Source: CAYUYV01 sp964449455 (GTDB lineage Bacteria > Pseudomonadota > Alphaproteobacteria > JAJFIK01). From it: a stretch of DNA of 36,289 nucleotides. The notes beneath the pieces are model-generated. The model was not told the DNA's origin. It saw only the letters and a list, made by a program, of their open reading frames with translations, and ran no database searches. The position numbers and the translations under genes are program-made. The stretch lies in the NCBI GenBank assembly GCA_964449455.1, contig CAYUYV010000032.1, positions 1 to 36,289 of the forward strand, given 5' to 3'. This document shows positions 1 through 9,558 of the stretch, piece after piece; the first letter of the stretch is position 1, and each line of letters begins with the position of its first letter.

Positions 1-108
1 ATAGAAGCCTGGCGGCGGCACTAGAACACAGCTATGGGCCTGGGGCCTGGCATATATTTATTTGTATAAAGAGTTATTCAGTTGGATGGTAACCCACGCC
101 TAATTCAT

Positions 109-164
109 CTGTCTGGGTCGCTGCACAAGGCGCATATGCGCCAGCCGAGACAGTTTTTCTTTTT
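109..164 (+). terminator. Composite intrinsic terminator of an upstream plus-strand unit
   Basis: CTGTCT (109-114) pairs with AGACAG (148-153). Inside, GCTG pairs with CAGC, and the palindrome GGCGCATATGCGCC (129-142) forms the tip. The right arm is followed at once by T5-C-T5 (154-164). This is a convincing rho-independent terminator read rightward. The gene it serves lies left of the window or ends in the first bases (a TAG at 22-24 in frame 1 is possible). Bases 1-108 are relatively AT-rich and hold no gene I can support. Confidence 0.6.
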
Positions 165-468
165 GAGGGCAGGGTGTGTGGGCGCCTGGAGCCCCCCCTC
201 CAGGGAGTTTGGTATGGGATGAGAGTTTTGGTTGAAAAGGCTATGATGTCAAAAAGATCTGCTCAAAGATTGGTATTGCAAGGGTTCCTACCCAAAAGTC
301 CGCCCAAGGTCAGTTGTCATCGGAAATACCACTTTTCGATCTTTCTGTACCGAGAAGGCATGGCTTTCGAGCGCATATTGGGCGGTGTGAAGGGGGTGGC
401 TGTGTTGTCACCCGGCACAACCGTTTCGCCCAGACCAGCAATGGCCACCCTATGCCTTGCGGCCACCG
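165..468. other. Intergenic region, no gene seen
   Basis: There is a short hairpin, CCTGGAG (185-191) with CTCCAGG (198-204) around a C6 loop, but no T-tract follows it. The open frames here overlap each other in different frames and show no ribosome-binding site or recognisable protein family. I see nothing else. Confidence 0.4.
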
Positions 469-2268
469 TCAGCGATTGGTTATCAGACCGGAGCCAAAGA
501 CACGAGAGATCTCGGCAACCAGCTCGTTCGCATCGATCGGTTTGGAGACATAGCCATTGATCCCCATGCTGAGATAAGAGTTTCGCTGATCCTGCATGGC
601 GTCCGCCGTTAACGCGATGATGGCGACGGCATGCCATGTCTGGTTTGACCCACGGATGGCAGTCACCAATTCTGGTCCATCCATGACCGGCATCCGCATA
701 TCCGTCAAAACCAGATCAAAAGAAGCCGATTGCAACATGTCGAGTGCATCCTGACCGTGTTCAGCATCCACAATGACCGGGTCGAATGGATCCAGAAACA
801 AGCGTGCGACCTGTCTGTTTAACGCATTGTCATCGACCAGCAGGATGCGTTTGCCGCGCAGCGATACTGATGTCGCCTTCTGCACTTCATCTGTATCTGA
901 ATGATTCTCTACTCGATCCGTATTGCTGGCGACAACGCCGGCCTGGAAGGTAAACAGAAAGGTCGAGCCCCGGCCTGGTTCGCTTTCAACCGTCAGATCT
1001 CCCCCCATGAGACGGGCGAGCTTTCGACTGATCGACAGGCCAAGTCCCGTGCCGCCATAATGGCGTGCGGTGGTCTTTTCCGCCTGCACGAAGGGCTGAA
1101 AAAGTCTGGCGATCTGTGCCTCATTCATCCCAATGCCCGTATCCTGGACCGCAATGGCGATGGAGCGCTGATTGTTACACGGAGCATCTGCCTTGATGGT
1201 CACGGACACGCCACCGGACTCTGTGAACTTGATGGCATTGGAAATCAGGTTGGAGACACATTGACGGATACGCACCGGATCGAAATGGAAAGTCCCATTG
1301 GCGTCTTGGGCAATGTCCAAGGTTAGACTGAGCCCTTTTTCGTATGCCTTCGCCTGCCATATGGCCATGGTGCGCTCAATGGCGTGGGAGAGATCATGGA
1401 CCACCGGCGCTATATCGAGACGTCCGGCTTCAATTTTTGACATGTCCAGGACATCATTGAGGAGGGTCAGCAGTGTTCGACCGGACTCCAGGATGATGTC
1501 CACTTTCTCTCTTTGAGCCGCAGGCAGATCTTCGCGGGCCAGAACTTGTGCCATACCCAGTAGCGCATTCAGGGGCGTCCTGATTTCGTGGCTGGTGTTG
1601 GACAGAAACTCGGACTTGGTTGCGCTTGCGCTTTCTGCGGCTTCCCGTGCCTTTTTCAGATCCTCGTTCAACAGCAACAACTGATTTGACTGGAGCTTGA
1701 CAAGATAGGTAAAGCCATATTGTGTTGCTGAGAAAATCGGTGTCAGGATCAAAATGATGACGACTTGCGACGTGTAGACGAAGTGATAAAGGTCAGCTGG
1801 GGGAGCTTCCGGTGGAAATAGTAAATGCAAAATGAGTACGCATACACTGACTGTTGTCCAGGCAATTATGAGCCAGAAGCGGAGGAAAAAAGCCGCATAA
1901 AGAGGAGTGAATAAAAATGTGACCAGGGCAGATGTGCCGAGGCTGCCGCTGCCATAGGTCACAATGACTGCTACCAATGTCATTGTGGTGAGGAAAATAT
2001 TGGCCGGTGTCTCAATCGATTGGGTGTAACGAACCGACAAGATCGTCGCAATAAGTCCGCCTAGGAACAATGGTCCGCCAATGCGTTCGAGTGACCATCC
2101 CAAAGTTGAAATAAAGTAAATTGAGTTGCCGGTTGACGCAATGGCAAATAAAATAGAAACAAGAACCAATGTGTTTGCACGAATACGATAGGCCAAATCC
2201 GAGTCTGGTGGACATCGCGTGATAACGTCCAGGGCCCGGAGCAGCCAGGATTTGGCGGGTTCATTCAT
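469..2268 (-). CDS. Membrane-bound hybrid histidine kinase / response regulator
   Basis: Sensor kinase that autophosphorylates a histidine and passes the phosphate to its own receiver domain. From the ATG at 2268 the protein has 599 residues. About six hydrophobic helices (roughly 30-185) form an integral-membrane input region with no named sensor domain. A HisKA dimerisation helix follows, with SHEIRTPLN (His about 227), then a HATPase domain with N-box SNLISNAIKF, G1 DTGIGM and G2 GGTGLGLS. The C-terminal REC domain has the acidic pair DD near 479-480, phospho-acceptor Asp in TDMRMP (about 523) and Lys in SKPID (about 576). There is no HPt domain or output domain, so a separate phosphotransfer partner is expected. 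A TTG at 2313 would add 15 residues, but its purine stretch abuts the codon, so I prefer the ATG, whose own ribosome-binding site is weak. The ligand is unknown and no partner regulator lies next to it. Confidence 0.88.
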   Translation of the reverse strand: MNEPAKSWLLRALDVITRCPPDSDLAYRIRANTLVLVSILFAIASTGNSIYFISTLGWSLERIGGPLFLGGLIATILSVRYTQSIETPANIFLTTMTLVAVIVTYGSGSLGTSALVTFLFTPLYAAFFLRFWLIIAWTTVSVCVLILHLLFPPEAPPADLYHFVYTSQVVIILILTPIFSATQYGFTYLVKLQSNQLLLLNEDLKKAREAAESASATKSEFLSNTSHEIRTPLNALLGMAQVLAREDLPAAQREKVDIILESGRTLLTLLNDVLDMSKIEAGRLDIAPVVHDLSHAIERTMAIWQAKAYEKGLSLTLDIAQDANGTFHFDPVRIRQCVSNLISNAIKFTESGGVSVTIKADAPCNNQRSIAIAVQDTGIGMNEAQIARLFQPFVQAEKTTARHYGGTGLGLSISRKLARLMGGDLTVESEPGRGSTFLFTFQAGVVASNTDRVENHSDTDEVQKATSVSLRGKRILLVDDNALNRQVARLFLDPFDPVIVDAEHGQDALDMLQSASFDLVLTDMRMPVMDGPELVTAIRGSNQTWHAVAIIALTADAMQDQRNSYLSMGINGYVSKPIDANELVAEISRVFGSGLITNR

Positions 2269-2663
2269 GTTCGATACCGAAAATCGTGCGTTTACGCCAT
2301 AACGGTATCGCAACCCACCTAAAACGTCCTTAATGGCTTATGTGTTTAGGTCCTGTTGACGGAATCCATCGTCAAATATGGGGGGATGCAATGGTCGGGA
2401 AGGCTTGGAAAGCGCGCTTGGTTTTGTGGTAACGGGTCGCGATGGGGCAAAATGGCTTGGCGCGATTGAAGGGGCGCAAGACCCGGTATGTGCCTTTATG
2501 GCTTTGCAGTCTTAAGGGAGCGGGTCTTAAGAGTTCATCTTTGTTCGGATCACAGATAGCGATTTCATTGCCGTCCTATCCCTAACCCGCCAAAGGCAAA
2601 TGGGGTTTGGCGGGAGGGCACACCACAGCCTCCACCACTGTGTCGAAGCGGTGTACGGATCAT
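2269..2663. other. Intergenic region upstream of the hybrid kinase
   Basis: About 400 bp between the kinase start and the terminator of the neighbouring BNR gene. It must hold the kinase promoter (minus strand), which I cannot pick out. The only structure I see is an inverted repeat, CCCGCCAAA (2586-2594) with TTTGGCGGG (2606-2614) and an 11-nt loop, without a T-tract on either side. No coding frame is supported. Confidence 0.4.
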
Positions 2664-2700
2664 AAAAAGGCGCCTCACATCGATGGGGATGTGAGGCGCC
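2664..2700 (-). terminator. Intrinsic terminator of the BNR-repeat gene
   Basis: Perfect 13-bp stem GGCGCCTCACATC (2669-2681) with GATGTGAGGCGCC (2688-2700) and a 6-nt loop. Read on the minus strand it is followed by T5 (plus-strand A5 at 2664-2668). It lies 44 bp beyond the stop codon of the minus-strand gene. Confidence 0.9.
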
Positions 2701-2744
2701 GGGCGTGTCGTTTGGGATGGGGTAGGGAGGCTGCTGGCCTGGGG

Positions 2745-5700
2745 TCAGCCTTTTTCCGCAAGCGTGGCTTTCAGGGATTTGAGCTCCTTGGCCAGGGTGG
2801 CGGCGCGCTCATACGCGTCCTTGCCCGGGATCTGATCGGCGCTCGACAGCATGCTGTAGAGATAGCGGATCTGGTCGGCCAGCATAGGCTGCTGATAGAA
2901 CCCTTCCTCTTTGGTTTTTACGGTTTGGAGCGCCGCAGTGACGGTTTTGAGCCGTTTCGCGCTTGACGCATCCAATGTTCCAGCCGCTTTTTCCGCTGTC
3001 AGGTTCTCATGTTCCGTCTCCAGATCAGACGTGATTTTGCGCGCCTCGCTGAGCATGTCTCGAATCTTGATCAATAGACTGACCTGTTTGCCGATATCCT
3101 CGACGCTCGTGCCGTGTTCAAGAACGCGGGGATCTGCGCGCAGCTCCACCGTCTGGGTCAGGACCGTTTCACCATGGCTCAGGCGCAGAGTATAGGTGCC
3201 CGGTGCCGCCAAGGGCCCATTGCGATAGCGCCGTTTTTCATTCTCATGCCAGGGGCCCTGGTGGGTCATGTCCCAACGGAAGCGGTTCATGCCTGTTTGC
3301 GTACTGAGTGACTCGTCCACGATATAGGTGATTGCCTCGGTACTCATGTCCCGCTGCGGACTGGTTTCGCTGGTGGCCGGAGCGATGGTCTCGCTCGAAT
3401 AGGCATTGACCACCGTGCCTGCTGCATCAAGGACGTCGAGGCGTATGGGGCCGTCCGCGCCTTGTGGCAGATAATAATCCACAGCCACAAATGCCCGCGG
3501 ATAATCCGGCGCCGTACCATCATTGAAATAGGGCGTGCGGTAGCGGTAGCTCGGCTTCGGAGTAAACAGCAGGAGGCTGTCAGCCTGGCCCTCGAAGGTG
3601 GTCTGGCGCAGGGCCGTGATGTCATCAAGCACGTAAAAGCCGCGCCCCATGGTGGAGAGGACCAGGTCGCCCCGGTGGATTTTGAGATCCGTCACGGGGG
3701 TCACGGGCAGATTCTGCTGGAAGGCGTGCCAGCTCTTCCCGTCATCAAGAGAGACGTATACGCCGAATTCCGTCCCGGCAAAGAGCAAGCCTTCCCGCTC
3801 CGGATCTTCCCGGACAACGCGGACCGGCGTGTCCGCGGGAATGCCATTGGCCCCATCGGTCAGCAGCGTCCAGCTCCGGCCGAAATTGCCTGTACGATAG
3901 ATGTAAGGTTTCCAGTCGCCGAACTGGTAGCGCAGCACGGAAATATAGGCCTTGCCGGCCCCGTGGTGGGACGGGCTGACGGAGTCGACGCGGCCACCTT
4001 TGGGCAGGTCCTTGGGTGTGACCTCGGTCCAGCTGCCGCCATTGTCGCGGGTTACATAGACGGGGCCATCATTGGCGCCGGACCAGATCACACCGGCCTG
4101 AACAGGAGATTCCCGTAGGGAATAAATCGTGCTGTAGATTTCCTCGCCCGTGATATCCCGTGTGATCGGGCTGCCCGAAATGACCTGCTTGTCGGCCTCA
4201 AAGGCCGTCAGGTCCGGGGAAATCCGTTCCCAGCTTTTCCCATCATCCGTAGTACGATGAACATATTGGGAGGCATGGTACACCACATCCGGATTGTGGG
4301 GCGAGACGTGAATCGGGGCAACCCGTTGGAAGCGGTAGGGCAAATCCTTCGGATTGTGGCCATACATATAATAGCTACCAACCCAATAGGCCTTTTCATG
4401 GCCGGTGCGCTTGTCGTAAACCCCGAAGCGGCCTTTGCAATTCGCATAGACGATATTGTGATTGCCAGGCTTCGGCACGGCGGGGCCGGTTTCGCAGCCA
4501 CCCGTGTGCATCAGATAGGCCACTTTGTGCTGGACGGGGACGGACGCCATGCTCGGAACGGAAATGGTCGTGCCGTTATCTTGCTGACCCCCATAGAGCC
4601 AGTATGGATACTGATCATCGACCTCGACCTGATAGACTTCCACGGTCGGCTGGTTGAACTGCGTAGACCAGGTCTTGCCGCCATTGAAGGTCACGGTTGC
4701 GCCGCCGTCATTGGCCTGAATGAAGTGGTCCGGGTCGTCCGGATGGATCCACATATCGTGATTGTCGCCGTGGGGCGGGCGCATCTCGGTCCACGTCTTC
4801 CCGCCATCGGTTGATTTCCAATATTGGGTCGCCATAACATAGATCGTGTCGGGATCTTTTGGATCGACCTCGACATTGGTGTAGTAGAAGGGCCGGTTCA
4901 CAAGTTCCTTCTTGTTCGAAACCAGTTCGAACGACTTGCCCTGGTCAGTGGATTTGTAAAGGCCGCCAATGCCCGGAGGCGCCTCGACCAAGGCATAGAC
5001 GATCTTGGAATTGGCCCGGCTAATGGCGAGATCGATCTTGCCCGTCAAACCCGTAGGCAGACCATCTGTCACCTTCGCCCAGGTTTTTCCGCCATCCACG
5101 GTTTTCCAGATGCCGGCCTCGTCAGCGGAGCCGCCGCTCATGATGGTCCAGGGCTTGCGCTCGGCCTTCCAGGCACTGGCAAAGGCGATGTTGGGATTGC
5201 CGGGCAGCAGTTCCACATCGGTAAAGCCGACCGTGTCGGAATGATAAAGCACCTTGGTCCAGGTCTTGCCGCCGTCCTCGGTCTTGTAGACGCCGCGTTC
5301 TTCATTGGCTTCAAAAGCCTGGCCGATAGCGGCGACCCAGACCACGTTATGATTGGTTGGATCGATTTCAACAGCGCCGATATGGCCCGTTTCTTTCAGG
5401 CCGATATGGTCCCAGGACTGTCCGCCGTCGATTGATTTGTAAACGCCCTTACCCACGATCACATTGCTGCGCAGGCCGTCCGACCCCGTGCCCACATAGA
5501 CAATATTGGAGTCGTTCTGGGCGACTGCGATATCGCCGATGGAGGGGGTGGCAAAATCATTGTCTGAGACTGGCTTCCAGGTCTGGCCATAATCTGTGGT
5601 CTTCCAGACACCGCCGCCGGAGGCCCCCAGAAAGAACGTACCCGGTGCATCAACCGTTCCGGCAACGGCCGTGACCCGGCCCCCACGGGTCGGGCCCACA

Positions 5701-5795
5701 TTGCGATATTCAAAATTGCTAAAATCCTGGGCGAAGGCAGAGGCCCCTGGTAGGGCGGCACAGAGCAGTGCGCATGCGGCTGTCGTCAGTCTCAT
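2745..5795 (-). CDS. Secreted BNR/Asp-box repeat (sortilin/VPS10-like) beta-propeller protein
   Basis: Exported protein of about 1016 residues built mainly of BNR (Asp-box) repeats, which form the blades of sialidase/sortilin-type propellers. I count about eleven copies of the S/T-x-D-x-G-x-S/T-W motif, for example TTDYGQTW, SIDGGQSW, TEDGGKTW, TVDGGKTW, STDQGKSF, TTDDGKSW and SLDDGKSW, spread over the first 700 residues. The C-terminal 250 residues contain a beta-rich segment (GTYTLRLSHGE) and a helical, Lys/Glu-rich tail. The start at 5795 gives a clear signal peptide, MRLTTAACALLCAALPGASA then FAQ, with AAGGA upstream; a start at 5828 would bury it. Proteins of this family are often annotated as glycosyl hydrolases, but I see no catalytic sialidase signature, so the substrate is unknown. 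It is divergent from a TonB-dependent receptor and ends at a strong terminator. Confidence 0.8.
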   Translation of the reverse strand: MRLTTAACALLCAALPGASAFAQDFSNFEYRNVGPTRGGRVTAVAGTVDAPGTFFLGASGGGVWKTTDYGQTWKPVSDNDFATPSIGDIAVAQNDSNIVYVGTGSDGLRSNVIVGKGVYKSIDGGQSWDHIGLKETGHIGAVEIDPTNHNVVWVAAIGQAFEANEERGVYKTEDGGKTWTKVLYHSDTVGFTDVELLPGNPNIAFASAWKAERKPWTIMSGGSADEAGIWKTVDGGKTWAKVTDGLPTGLTGKIDLAISRANSKIVYALVEAPPGIGGLYKSTDQGKSFELVSNKKELVNRPFYYTNVEVDPKDPDTIYVMATQYWKSTDGGKTWTEMRPPHGDNHDMWIHPDDPDHFIQANDGGATVTFNGGKTWSTQFNQPTVEVYQVEVDDQYPYWLYGGQQDNGTTISVPSMASVPVQHKVAYLMHTGGCETGPAVPKPGNHNIVYANCKGRFGVYDKRTGHEKAYWVGSYYMYGHNPKDLPYRFQRVAPIHVSPHNPDVVYHASQYVHRTTDDGKSWERISPDLTAFEADKQVISGSPITRDITGEEIYSTIYSLRESPVQAGVIWSGANDGPVYVTRDNGGSWTEVTPKDLPKGGRVDSVSPSHHGAGKAYISVLRYQFGDWKPYIYRTGNFGRSWTLLTDGANGIPADTPVRVVREDPEREGLLFAGTEFGVYVSLDDGKSWHAFQQNLPVTPVTDLKIHRGDLVLSTMGRGFYVLDDITALRQTTFEGQADSLLLFTPKPSYRYRTPYFNDGTAPDYPRAFVAVDYYLPQGADGPIRLDVLDAAGTVVNAYSSETIAPATSETSPQRDMSTEAITYIVDESLSTQTGMNRFRWDMTHQGPWHENEKRRYRNGPLAAPGTYTLRLSHGETVLTQTVELRADPRVLEHGTSVEDIGKQVSLLIKIRDMLSEARKITSDLETEHENLTAEKAAGTLDASSAKRLKTVTAALQTVKTKEEGFYQQPMLADQIRYLYSMLSSADQIPGKDAYERAATLAKELKSLKATLAEKG

Positions 5796-6327
5796 GAGGT
5801 GCGTTCCTTTATACCCTGGTCTGTCCACGCGGTGAGATCAGTCGTTTCCAATGTGCACGGAAAGCTTTCGAGAGGCTAACAGCCACCCTTCACCAGCGCA
5901 ACACGGGCACCAATCCAAGATCGATCCGTGCACTACGGGAGGAGGCGTGTGTTCCGCTCGTCATGCTATGAATAAAAGGTGAGGACGGATGAACGTGTTC
6001 TCAAACGGGCTGACGCTGTCTTGGATTGAAGCCTTTCCGGTTTGCAGTGTGGTTGTAAGTAGGCAAAACATCTTCCGTCTTGTATCAGCAGTATTGGGCG
6101 GGTCTGCGAATTATTCTTTTCCATCAAGGGTTTCCGGTTGTTTTTTTGAAACAAAATTCCAAATATTACCGTTGATTTGGAGAAAAATTGCCAGAGCGCC
6201 TTGATCACAAGACAAAACTGCCGCATCCTCATGTCAATCGGAAAAACAGGGCTGGGCAGTGCAGGAATTGCACTGAGTGGAGAAGTATTACCCGGCGCGA
6301 TGATGTGAAAACTCAGGAGGTTTGGTG
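5796..6327. promoter_or_regulatory. Shared divergent control region of BNR gene and TonB receptor
   Basis: About 530 bp separate two divergent start codons, so both promoters should lie here. The middle (about 6100-6200) is richer in A/T than the flanks. I could not assign -35/-10 pairs or an operator with confidence. Short open frames exist on both strands, but they lack recognisable families and convincing ribosome-binding sites. The receptor's own Shine-Dalgarno, AGGAGG, is at 6315-6320. Confidence 0.45.
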
Positions 6328-9300
6328 ATGTATCCTCGGGGGACGCGGGTGCGTGGTGCATTGATGGGAACGACGGCACTTACGGTGACCGGAATTTTGG
6401 GTGGCTTCTTTGCAAACCCGGCCTTCGCACAACAGGACGCAGCAGCACCGGACGAAACTGACTCTGTTGAGGAAATGGTGGTTACAGGGTCCAGGTTGGC
6501 CACGGGAAATCTCTCCTCGCCCGTGCCGGTCTTCCAGCTCGGCAGCGATGAAGTTGATGCCCGAGGATCCACACGGATTGAAGACATCCTGAACATCTTG
6601 CCGCAGATCCGAGCTTCCCAAACAACGGTATCGGACAATATCGATGTTGATGGCGTGTCGACCGTGGACTTGCGCGGTTTGGGCGCCATCCGAACCCTGG
6701 CCCTTGTGAATGGTAAACGCCTGCCCTTCGGTTCACCGGAAAGTGCCGCGGCCAATGTGGACATGGTGCCGGCCCAGCTGATCGAGCGGGTAGACCTTGT
6801 GACCGGCGGTGCATCGGCCGTGTACGGCGCCGATGCCGTGGCCGGCGTCGTAAACTTCATTCTGAAAGAAGATTTCGAAGGCTTCATCTTCGACGGTCAG
6901 GCTGGCTTCCGACAGGCCGATAATGACATTGATTTCATGGAGCAGGTCGCCGCCGCGAGTGGCCTTGAAACGCCGGATTCCGTAACCGACGGGCGCGGAG
7001 TGTTCGCGACGATGCTCATGGGCGCAAACACGGCCGACGACCGGGGCAATGTAACCATGTTCCTCGGTTTCGAGGACCTCAATCCGATCCGCTCCGGCGA
7101 CCGGGACAACGGAACCTGTATCCTTTCGGAAGGGGACAGTGAATTCTCCGTACAGGGTCTGGAATGCGCCGGTTCCTCGAATTTCCGCCGTTTTCTGACC
7201 AATAACGACCCCTTCAGCCCCATTGAGAGCCTGTTTCAGACCGCCGACGGAACGCTGGTTCCCTTTGGAAGTGTTCCGCAGACGGTGTCGACCTTCAATT
7301 TTGAACCGTCCTTCCGCCTCCAGACCAAGCGGGAACGCTTCAACTTCAATGCCTCGGGCCACTACAACATCTGGCGGGACGTGGACGTCTACGGCAATCT
7401 CAGCTTTATGAACACGGAAACCGAGACCGCCGTGTCGCCGACCGCCACCTTTAACCAGCCTTTCCAGGTCAATTGCGACAATCCGCTGCTCGACGATGCG
7501 CCCCAGGGCGAAGTGGGCAACCTGTTCGACGTCTATAATTGCGCAGAAGTCATCGCGGCCGTGGAAGCGGGCATGCCCAACCCGGTCACCGGCGTCATGG
7601 GCAGCCTCGATATTCCGTTTATCAACAGCTTCCGTCTGGCCGATGAGCCCGGCGTGGCCGGCATCCCGCTTGTCACGGCGGACGGAGAGGAAACGCGCCG
7701 GGTCAACCGCATTACGATCACGACCTGGCGGGCCGTGGCTGGTTTCCGCGGCACGCTGTTGGACAATTTCGATTGGGATGTGTACGGCAGTTTCGCCCGG
7801 GTGCTCCAGGACCGGGAGTTGTCCGGCGCCTTGGACTTCGACCGGGTGCAGGAGGCGTTGTTCCTGGTCGAAGACGCCAACGGCAATGTGGTATGCCGGG
7901 ATCCCGCTGCGGACGGCTGCGTGCCCTTCAACATTTTCAGCCGGAATGCCGACGGCACGACCCTGATCACGCCAGAATCTTTGAGCTTCGTCACCGGTAC
8001 CGTGGGCCGCATCGACGGCGAAACCGAACAGGTGGCGGTGGCCGGCTCGATTACCGGCAATCTCGGCCAGTACGGCATCAGTTCGCCATTCGCCGACAGC
8101 GGTGTTTCCGTCGCTCTTGGTGCGGAATATCGCCGCGACAGCCTGTCCCTCAGCCCGGATCGGGTGTCAAGCGTGCCGGCCGGTCCCGGTGGGATCATCG
8201 GTCTCGGCGGCTTCGATGCGGTCTCGGGTCAGATCCGCGTTGTGGAAGGCTTCATCGAGGCACAGGTTCCGGTCGTCGAGGGCCTGCCCTATATGGACGA
8301 GCTGGTGGTCAGCGGCGCCTATCGCCGATCCGAATACGAGACCGAAGGTGAGATCGCCGGTGAAACGGCCTTGAACACATTCGGCACCAATACCTGGTTC
8401 CTCGGTGCCGTGTGGGCCGTGGACGAACAGCTGCGGATCCGCGGCCAGTTCCAACGCGCCATCCGGGCCCCCAATGTCATTGAGCTGTTCAGTCCAGTGA
8501 GCAATGGCGGCTTTGAGTTTGCGCCCGGCGACCCGTGCGCCGGCGAAAACCCGCAAGCCACCCTGGAGCAATGCGCCTTGACCGGCGTGACACCGGAACA
8601 GTTCGGCACCATTCCGGTCCAGCCGTCCCGTGAATTCAACTCCATTGTCGGTGGTAACCCGGATCTTCAGCCCGAGGTCGCCGACACGATCACCCTGGGC
8701 CTCCAGATCACGCCCTCGATTGCGCCGGGTTTGTCCATATCCATCGACTATTTCGACATTCAGATTGAGGATCAGATCGGCACCGTGCCGCCCCAGCAGG
8801 CCATTTCCCAGTGCTTCGCCACGGGCAGCGCCGAATTCTGCGATCTGATCAACCGGGACAATTTCGGATCGATCTTTGTGGAGACAGGCCTCGAATTTGG
8901 CGTGGCGGCGACCAACGTGAATATCGCCACCCTCACGACCAGCGGTTTCGACTTTCAGATCGGCTACGACCTCGACCTCGCCGAGGTGGGCTTGCCCAAA
9001 GCCGGGGCCTTGAACTTCAACTTCGCCGGAACCTGGACGCGCGAATTCGAACAGGTTCAGTTCCCGGGCACCGAGCCGCTGGACTGTCTCGACAAATTCG
9101 GTGACCAGTGCGGCACACCGCGCCCTGCCTTCCGCCACCGCTTGCTGGCGACCTGGGACAGTCCCTGGAACCTGCGCACCACGGCAACCTGGCGCTATGT
9201 GGGCAATGTGGAGCCCGTGGTGGAGGTCTCTTCGCCCATCAATGAAATGCTGGAGTCACGGAACTATCTTGACCTTTCGGTCCAGGCGCGGGTCACGGAC

Positions 9301-9453
9301 TATCTGACCTTGCGGGCTGGCGTGAACAATCTGCTTGGCAATGCCCCTCCGATCACCAGCGTCGAGGGTGGCAACGAACAGGCGGCCAACACGTTCCCGG
9401 GCGTTTATGATCTCAGCCGCTTCGTGTTCTTTGGCGTGAACGTTCAGCTGTGA
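6328..9453 (+). CDS. TonB-dependent outer-membrane receptor
   Basis: Ligand-gated outer-membrane channel driven by TonB-ExbBD, about 1041 residues, at the large end for the family. A signal peptide ending NPAFA-QQ is followed by a TonB-box-like stretch (EEMVVTGSRL, about 48-58). The plug domain carries DLRGLG, the LVNGKRLP segment and GASAVYGADAVAGVVNFI, and the barrel ends in VFFGVNVQL. AGGAGG (6315-6320) lies 7 nt before the ATG at 6328 and decides the start against a TTG six bases earlier. Extracellular loops contain several cysteine pairs, suggesting disulfides. The plug and length resemble receptors for peptides or oligosaccharides in Caulobacter/Sphingomonad-type bacteria rather than classic siderophore receptors, but the ligand cannot be read from sequence. 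Divergent from the BNR-repeat protein; the pair may act on one extracellular substrate (inference). Confidence 0.93.
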   Translation: MYPRGTRVRGALMGTTALTVTGILGGFFANPAFAQQDAAAPDETDSVEEMVVTGSRLATGNLSSPVPVFQLGSDEVDARGSTRIEDILNILPQIRASQTTVSDNIDVDGVSTVDLRGLGAIRTLALVNGKRLPFGSPESAAANVDMVPAQLIERVDLVTGGASAVYGADAVAGVVNFILKEDFEGFIFDGQAGFRQADNDIDFMEQVAAASGLETPDSVTDGRGVFATMLMGANTADDRGNVTMFLGFEDLNPIRSGDRDNGTCILSEGDSEFSVQGLECAGSSNFRRFLTNNDPFSPIESLFQTADGTLVPFGSVPQTVSTFNFEPSFRLQTKRERFNFNASGHYNIWRDVDVYGNLSFMNTETETAVSPTATFNQPFQVNCDNPLLDDAPQGEVGNLFDVYNCAEVIAAVEAGMPNPVTGVMGSLDIPFINSFRLADEPGVAGIPLVTADGEETRRVNRITITTWRAVAGFRGTLLDNFDWDVYGSFARVLQDRELSGALDFDRVQEALFLVEDANGNVVCRDPAADGCVPFNIFSRNADGTTLITPESLSFVTGTVGRIDGETEQVAVAGSITGNLGQYGISSPFADSGVSVALGAEYRRDSLSLSPDRVSSVPAGPGGIIGLGGFDAVSGQIRVVEGFIEAQVPVVEGLPYMDELVVSGAYRRSEYETEGEIAGETALNTFGTNTWFLGAVWAVDEQLRIRGQFQRAIRAPNVIELFSPVSNGGFEFAPGDPCAGENPQATLEQCALTGVTPEQFGTIPVQPSREFNSIVGGNPDLQPEVADTITLGLQITPSIAPGLSISIDYFDIQIEDQIGTVPPQQAISQCFATGSAEFCDLINRDNFGSIFVETGLEFGVAATNVNIATLTTSGFDFQIGYDLDLAEVGLPKAGALNFNFAGTWTREFEQVQFPGTEPLDCLDKFGDQCGTPRPAFRHRLLATWDSPWNLRTTATWRYVGNVEPVVEVSSPINEMLESRNYLDLSVQARVTDYLTLRAGVNNLLGNAPPITSVEGGNEQAANTFPGVYDLSRFVFFGVNVQL

Positions 9454-9514
9454 ACCTTCCCCATCGCCGTTTCCCCATCCCCGTTTCCCGATGTGGAAAG
9501 ACCCCCACCTTGAT

Positions 9515-9540
9515 GGCCGGCCCCTTGGGCCGGTCTTTTT
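9515..9540 (+). terminator. Intrinsic terminator after the TonB receptor
   Basis: Nine-pair stem (9515-9523 with 9527-9535, one G-T pair, core CCGGCCC/GGGCCGG) with a 3-nt loop, followed by T5 at 9536-9540. It lies 60 bp after the receptor stop and just before the convergent oxygenase gene. Confidence 0.85.
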
Positions 9541-9558
9541 CTAAAGTGCACGGATGGT

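Noticed and set aside
174..560. Open frame at the left edge on the plus strand
   Set aside because: It runs into the 3' end of the kinase gene on the other strand, has a rare-residue composition and no family match.
5966..6379. Short open frames in the BNR/receptor intergenic region on both strands
   Set aside because: They overlap each other and the receptor signal peptide, lack clear ribosome-binding sites and resemble no protein family.
8167..9138. A 323-codon open frame antisense to the TonB receptor
   Set aside because: The plus-strand receptor is unambiguous here; the antisense product is compositionally a shadow with no family features.
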